64,000 bases of DNA from Actinotalea endophytica. Its GTDB lineage: Bacteria; Actinomycetota; Actinomycetes; Actinomycetales; Cellulomonadaceae. The notes under the pieces are model-generated. The model saw only the letters and a program-made list of their open reading frames with translations, did not search any database and was not told where the DNA came from. The position numbers and the translations under genes were made by a program. Shown piece by piece: positions 60,538 to 64,000 of the stretch. Every line of letters begins with the position of its first letter. The first letter of the stretch is position 1. The stretch covers positions 1-64,000 of the forward strand of contig NZ_JAOVZU010000008.1 of assembly GCF_025717005.1 (NCBI RefSeq), read 5' to 3'.

Positions 60538-61704
60538 TCAGGCGTTCGCGAGCTCGGCCGCGCGGTCGGCGCCGCCGTCCATGGTCTCGGCCAGGGTGAC
60601 CATCGGGTGCGCGGCCTCGGTGAGGATCCGCCGACCCTCGACCACGTTGTTGCCGTCCAGGCGCACCACGAGCGGCTTGGTGGCCTCGTCACCGAGGATG
60701 CCGAGAGCCGACACGATGCCGTTGGCCACTGCGTCGCACGCGGTGATGCCGCCGAACACGTTGACGAACACGGCCTTGACCTGGGGGTCGTTGAGGATGA
60801 CGTCCAGCCCGGCGGCCATGATCTCGGCCGAGGCGCCGCCGCCGATGTCCAGGAAGTTCGCGGGCCGGACCCCGCCGTGCCGCTCACCGGCCTGCGCGAC
60901 CACGTCGAGCGTGCTCATCACCAGGCCGGCGCCGTTGCCGATGATCCCGACCTCGCCGTCGAGCTTGACGTAGTTGAGGTCGTGCTCCTTGGCCTTGGCC
61001 TCGAGCGGGTCGGTGGCGGCCTTGTCCTCGAGCTCGGCGTGGTCGGCGTGCCGGAACTGGGCGTTGTCGTCGAGGGTGACCTTGCCGTCCAGGGCGATGA
61101 TCGCCCCGTCGGCGGTCTTGACCAGCGGGTTGACCTCCACGAGCGTCGCGTCCTCGGCGTGGTACACGGTCCACAGCTGCTGGAGCACCTCGGCGACCTT
61201 GGGTCCCGTCTCGGCGTCGAAGCCCGCGGTGGCCACGATCTCGGCGGCCTTGGCCGCGTCGATGCCGACCGCCGGGTCGACCGCGACCCGGGCCAGCGCG
61301 TCCGGGCGCTCGACCGCGAGCTGCTCGATCTCCATGCCGCCCTCGACGCTGGCCATCGCGAGGTAGCGACGCTCGGCGCGGTCCAGCAGCAGCGAGACGT
61401 AGTACTCCTCGGCGATGCTCGCGCCCGCGGCGACCATCACGCGGTGCACGGTGTGGCCCTTGATGTCCATGCCGAGGATCTCGCCGGCCTTCTCGGCGGC
61501 CTCGGCCGGTGAGTGCGCGAGCTTCACGCCGCCCGCCTTGCCCCGGCCGCCGGTCTTGACCTGGGCCTTGACGACGACGGTCCCGCCGCCCAGCTTCTCC
61601 GCGGCCGCGCCGGCCTCCTCGGGCGTGGTCGCCACCACGCCACCGAGCACGGGCACGCCGTGCTTCTCGAAGAGGTCCCGTGCCTGGTACTCGAACAGGT
61701 CCAC
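60538..61704 (-). CDS. sucC: succinyl-CoA synthetase, beta subunit
   Basis: A 388-residue ATP-grasp subunit that makes succinate and a nucleoside triphosphate in the TCA cycle. GTG start at 61702-61704 ([17 protein letters not shown]), the usual first residues of SucC. The ATP-grasp core has [30 protein letters not shown] and [28 protein letters not shown] and [13 protein letters not shown] lie in the C-terminal ligase domain. Nucleotide specificity cannot be read. It is the first gene of sucCD. Confidence 0.97.
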   Translation of the reverse strand: MDLFEYQARDLFEKHGVPVLGGVVATTPEEAGAAAEKLGGGTVVVKAQVKTGGRGKAGGVKLAHSPAEAAEKAGEILGMDIKGHTVHRVMVAAGASIAEEYYVSLLLDRAERRYLAMASVEGGMEIEQLAVERPDALARVAVDPAVGIDAAKAAEIVATAGFDAETGPKVAEVLQQLWTVYHAEDATLVEVNPLVKTADGAIIALDGKVTLDDNAQFRHADHAELEDKAATDPLEAKAKEHDLNYVKLDGEVGIIGNGAGLVMSTLDVVAQAGERHGGVRPANFLDIGGGASAEIMAAGLDVILNDPQVKAVFVNVFGGITACDAVANGIVSALGILGDEATKPLVVRLDGNNVVEGRRILTEAAHPMVTLAETMDGGADRAAELANA

Positions 61705-61779
61705 CCTGTCTGCCCTTCGTTCGCCTCGCCCGACGCCAGCGTCCCTGGCTGCGTGCCGATGGTAGCCCGGCAGGTGGGG

Positions 61780-61803
61780 AGATTTCTCGACGTCGAGAGA
61801 CTT
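61780..61803 (-). promoter_or_regulatory. palindromic promoter element of sucC (matches icd)
   Basis: TCTCGACGTCGAGA (61785-61798) is a perfect 14-bp palindrome. On the minus strand it is followed directly by AAATCT at the -10 position, and the sucC start is 76 bp further on. Sequence, phase to the -10 and distance to the gene all match the icd element at 48950-48973. Confidence 0.7.
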
Positions 61804-61942
61804 TGGTCCCGCAGTGCGCGCGATGCGCGCCGGTGCACGCCCGGCCGGGCAATGCGTTGCCACCGTGCCATCGGCAGCCCTAACTGGACGACCTCATGCG
61901 CAGGGTGTCGGCGTGAGCGGACGTGATCGGCCCCGACCCAGC

Positions 61943-62072
61943 CTCGAGACAGGGGTTTCGGACCGAGATAGGCGCGCAGACGCCCCCATCTCGGCACAAG
62001 GCCCCTACCTCGGCGCAGACACCCTGCCTCGAAGGCCCAGCAGCGGGCCTCACACCTGGGCATACCTGGTTG
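61943..62072. repeat. foldable repeat element, copy 2
   Basis: Aligns to 50420-50551 with almost no gaps; shared blocks include CGAGACAGGGG, CACAAGGCCCC-like, CTCGGCGCAGA and CCTCACACCTGGG. The outer stem is GGGTTTC/GACACCC and the inner GAGATAGG/CCTACCTC. One inner pair changes from C-G in copy 1 to T-A here, a compensatory change that keeps the stem. A local CCGAGAT/ATCTCGG hairpin is an alternative fold. Confidence 0.72.
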
Positions 62073-62210
62073 AGCACATCGGCTACGAACGGACGTTCCG
62101 AAACACGGCAGCCGAGCCACCGCCGGCCTGGGGGCGGCGTCCTGACCGCGGAGCCGCACGGGGCCCGGGCGATCCGTACGCCCGGGCCCCGCGCGTGCAG
62201 CACGCCGCGC

Positions 62211-63713
62211 TCAGTCCATCGCGGGCACAGCCGCCGGAGCAGCCTCGGAACCGACGGCCGCGGGGGCAGGCTCCGAGCCAACCCTCGCCCGCGTGCGGGG
62301 CAGCGTGAACGCGAGCAGCAGCACCGTCGCGGCGATGAACACCGCACCCGCGAAGAACGCCCGGTCCGCCCCGACCACGAACGCGTGCTGGGCGATCTCG
62401 GCCGCACTCGCCCCGACCTGCGACGCACCGGCCGCCGCGGAGCTGCCGACCGTCACCAGAATCGCCAGGCCGAGCGAGCCACCGACCTGCTGGGCGACGT
62501 TCACCAAGCCCGAGGCCGCACCGGCCTGCGCCGGCTCGACGTCCACCAGCGCCGCGTTGGTGAGCGGGACGAACGCCAGGCCGTTGCCGGTGCCGAACAG
62601 CAGCAGCGGCACGAGCACCGCGAGGTACCCGCTGTCCGCGGACAACCGCGACAGCACCAGCAGCGCCGTGGTCGACAACAGCAGGCCGCCGATGATCAGC
62701 GGACGCATGCCCACACGGGTCATCAGCGCCGCCGAGACCCTCGACATGGCGAACAGCACCGCGGTCAGCGGCAGGAACGCCAGGCCCGCGTCGAGCGGGC
62801 TGTAGCCGAGGACCTCCTGGAGGAACTGGGTGAGGTAGAAGAACATCCCCATCATCCCGGCGACCAGGAGGACGCGGCCGACCAGGGCCGCCGCACGGGT
62901 CCGGTGGTCGAACAGCGCGAGCGGCGTGATCGGTGACGCGGTGCGCATCTCCACCGCGACGAACAGGCTGATCAGCGCGATGCCGACGGTGAAGGCGGTC
63001 TCGGTGCCGAGGTCGGTCCAGCCGTCGGAGGCGGCCCGGACGAAGCCGTACACCAGGGCCGACACACCGAGCGTCGAGGTCAGCGCACCGGCGAGGTCGA
63101 ACCGGCCGCGCGTGCGCGGGGTCTCCTCGAGCGCGAACCGGCTGATCGCGATCAGCGCGAGGCCGATCGGCACGTTGACGAAGAACACCCAGCGCCAGGA
63201 CACCCACTGGGTCAGGGCGCCACCGGCGAGCAGGCCGACGGCCGAGCCGCCGATCGAGACCGCGGAGAACCAGCCGAGGGCACGGGCGCGCTCGCGCCCC
63301 TCGGGGAACCGGCCGACTAGCAGCGCGAGCACCGACGGCGCGGCGAACGCGGCGCCGATCCCCTGCACCGCGCGCGCGGCGAGCAGCTGGGCGGAGTCCT
63401 GCGCGAGGCCGCCGACCAGCGAGGCGAGCACGAAGACCGCGATGCCGGCCAGCAGCACGCGTCGGCGACCGAGCAGGTCACCGGTGCGGGCGCCGAGCAG
63501 CAGCAGGCCGCCGAAGGTCAGCGTGTAGGCGTTGATGACCCAGGACAGCGCGGTCGGGCTGAACCCGAGCGCGGCCTGGATCTCCGGAAGGGCGACGTTC
63601 ACGATCGTCGCGTCGAGCACCAGCATCAGCTGGGTGGTGAGGATCGCGGCCATCACGAGCCACGGGGCCGCCCGGCGCACCTCGGCGCGGGCTGGGGTCG
63701 AGAGTGAGGACAC
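62211..63713 (-). CDS. DHA2-family (14-helix) MFS drug exporter
   Basis: A 500-residue transporter of the EmrB/QacA group with 14 hydrophobic segments. Motif A-like GARTGDLLGRRRVLLAG lies after helix 2, LDATIVNVALPEIQAALG (motif D1) in helix 1 and AVQGIGAAFAAPSVLALL (motif B) in helix 4. The C-terminus is Ala/Pro/Glu-rich. GTG start. It is divergent from a TetR-family gene with an operator-like dyad between them, a common arrangement for drug-induced efflux pumps. Confidence 0.93.
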   Translation of the reverse strand: MSSLSTPARAEVRRAAPWLVMAAILTTQLMLVLDATIVNVALPEIQAALGFSPTALSWVINAYTLTFGGLLLLGARTGDLLGRRRVLLAGIAVFVLASLVGGLAQDSAQLLAARAVQGIGAAFAAPSVLALLVGRFPEGRERARALGWFSAVSIGGSAVGLLAGGALTQWVSWRWVFFVNVPIGLALIAISRFALEETPRTRGRFDLAGALTSTLGVSALVYGFVRAASDGWTDLGTETAFTVGIALISLFVAVEMRTASPITPLALFDHRTRAAALVGRVLLVAGMMGMFFYLTQFLQEVLGYSPLDAGLAFLPLTAVLFAMSRVSAALMTRVGMRPLIIGGLLLSTTALLVLSRLSADSGYLAVLVPLLLFGTGNGLAFVPLTNAALVDVEPAQAGAASGLVNVAQQVGGSLGLAILVTVGSSAAAGASQVGASAAEIAQHAFVVGADRAFFAGAVFIAATVLLLAFTLPRTRARVGSEPAPAAVGSEAAPAAVPAMD

Positions 63714-63761
63714 TGAGGCCTCCGAGTCGTAGTATGGGAGCAGAAGTGGAAGGAGCCTCCG

Positions 63762-63819
63762 GTAAGGAACTATACGGAGGTGCCCTCCGTTTATGCAACA
63801 GGAGGAGGCATCCTCCGTT
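63762..63819. promoter_or_regulatory. operator region between the MFS exporter and TetR genes
   Basis: ACGGAGGTGCCCTCCGT (63774-63790) is a dyad with 7-bp arms and a 3-nt centre. Further half-sites occur at 63764 (GCCTCCGG) and 63812 (CCTCCGT). The region is AT-richer (CTATAC, TTTATGC), as expected for promoters. TetR proteins bind such dyads and release them when a drug binds. Confidence 0.65.
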
Positions 63820-63875
63820 TCAGAGCACGACTCTCGACCACGTCGCGCAGGGCGCGGCGACAGGAGGTGACCGCC

Positions 63876-64000
63876 GTGGCCAGGCAGGCGACGGCCCGCG
63901 GCGACGAGCAGGCGACCGGCAGCGCCGAGGCTGCCGAGACCGCCGCCAAGCCCCGCAAGCTCCGCGCGGACGCGGCCCGCAACCGCGAGAAGGTGATCAC
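63876..64000 (+). CDS. TetR-family regulator, N-terminal part (runs off right edge)
   Basis: A GTG at 63876 behind an AGGAGGTGA ribosome site opens a frame that continues past the window. The 41 visible codons give an Ala/Glu-rich lead (MARQATARGDEQATG) and then RKLRADAARNREKVI, the usual first helix of TetR DNA-binding domains. It is divergent from the MFS exporter and most likely its repressor. Confidence 0.78.
   Translation, partial: MARQATARGDEQATGSAEAAETAAKPRKLRADAARNREKVI

Larger units (their letters stand above)
61705..62210. other. 506-bp non-coding region between sucC and the MFS gene
   Basis: The first 100 bp carry the sucC promoter and its palindromic element. Copy 2 of the foldable repeat follows at 61943-62072. 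The last 130 bp hold the end region of the MFS gene, including GGGGCCCGGGCGATCC/CGTACGCCCGGGCCCC-like complementary stretches (about 62159-62188) that can form a terminator. No gene is supported. Confidence 0.7.

Overview
The window is very GC-rich with dense gene packing, frequent GTG starts, stop/start overlaps of 4 bases, a BldC-type regulator, an actinobacterial-type malate dehydrogenase and DUF3017/DUF6350 genes. Together these point to an actinobacterium, most likely a Cellulomonas-like member of the Micrococcales; the genus is an inference. It reads as a normal chromosomal segment: mostly housekeeping and carbohydrate genes, with a few small accessory patches.

Left part (1-12.3 kb): the tail of an IS3-type transposase and a six-copy 26-bp tandem repeat; a PHP phosphoesterase-MarC pair; an Xaa-Pro aminopeptidase; an SPFH membrane protein operon with a small ribbon-helix-helix protein and a perfect palindrome upstream; a general stress protein with a repeat-coded Pro-rich tail; an MgtE/CBS protein that lacks the channel domain, coupled to a DUF1003 membrane protein; an Mrp-type Fe-S carrier ATPase; and a Leloir galactose operon (DeoR regulator-galT-galK).

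12.3-24 kb: a four-gene MacB-like export operon (acidic lipoprotein, peptidoglycan-binding adaptor, ATPase, permease) behind a Crp/GlxR-type palindrome; a family-A polymerase homologue; an HTH regulator divergent from an MFS gene; exonuclease III; bldC; and a divergent arsenic pair (arsM/arsR) bracketed by copies of a repeated Crp-like module.

24-40 kb: glyA-folD behind a ZTP riboswitch; a SigE-family sigma factor with a membrane-anchored partner; purU; a fully coupled five-gene sugar operon (ROK regulator, XylF-like binding protein, single-domain ATPase, permease, VOC protein) divergent from a second, orphan sugar-binding lipoprotein; and two SDR genes around an MmyB-type regulator.

40-64 kb: a 1926-residue secreted amylopullulanase with an operator over its promoter; mdh and icd; an aquaporin; a small island (SUKH-like gene, toxin-antitoxin pair, repeats) bounded by 16-bp direct repeats; a ferredoxin reductase; a flavin reductase; purH behind a second ZTP riboswitch; purN; DUF6350; sucC-sucD; and a DHA2 MFS exporter divergent from a TetR regulator that runs off the right edge.

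Three regulatory themes stand out. ZTP riboswitches tie purine/one-carbon genes together. A near-identical 24-bp palindromic promoter element sits in front of both icd(-mdh) and sucC-sucD. A roughly 130-bp foldable element occurs twice, at 50.4 and 61.9 kb, built from direct and inverted 19-nt units. No tRNA, rRNA, CRISPR array or prophage was found.
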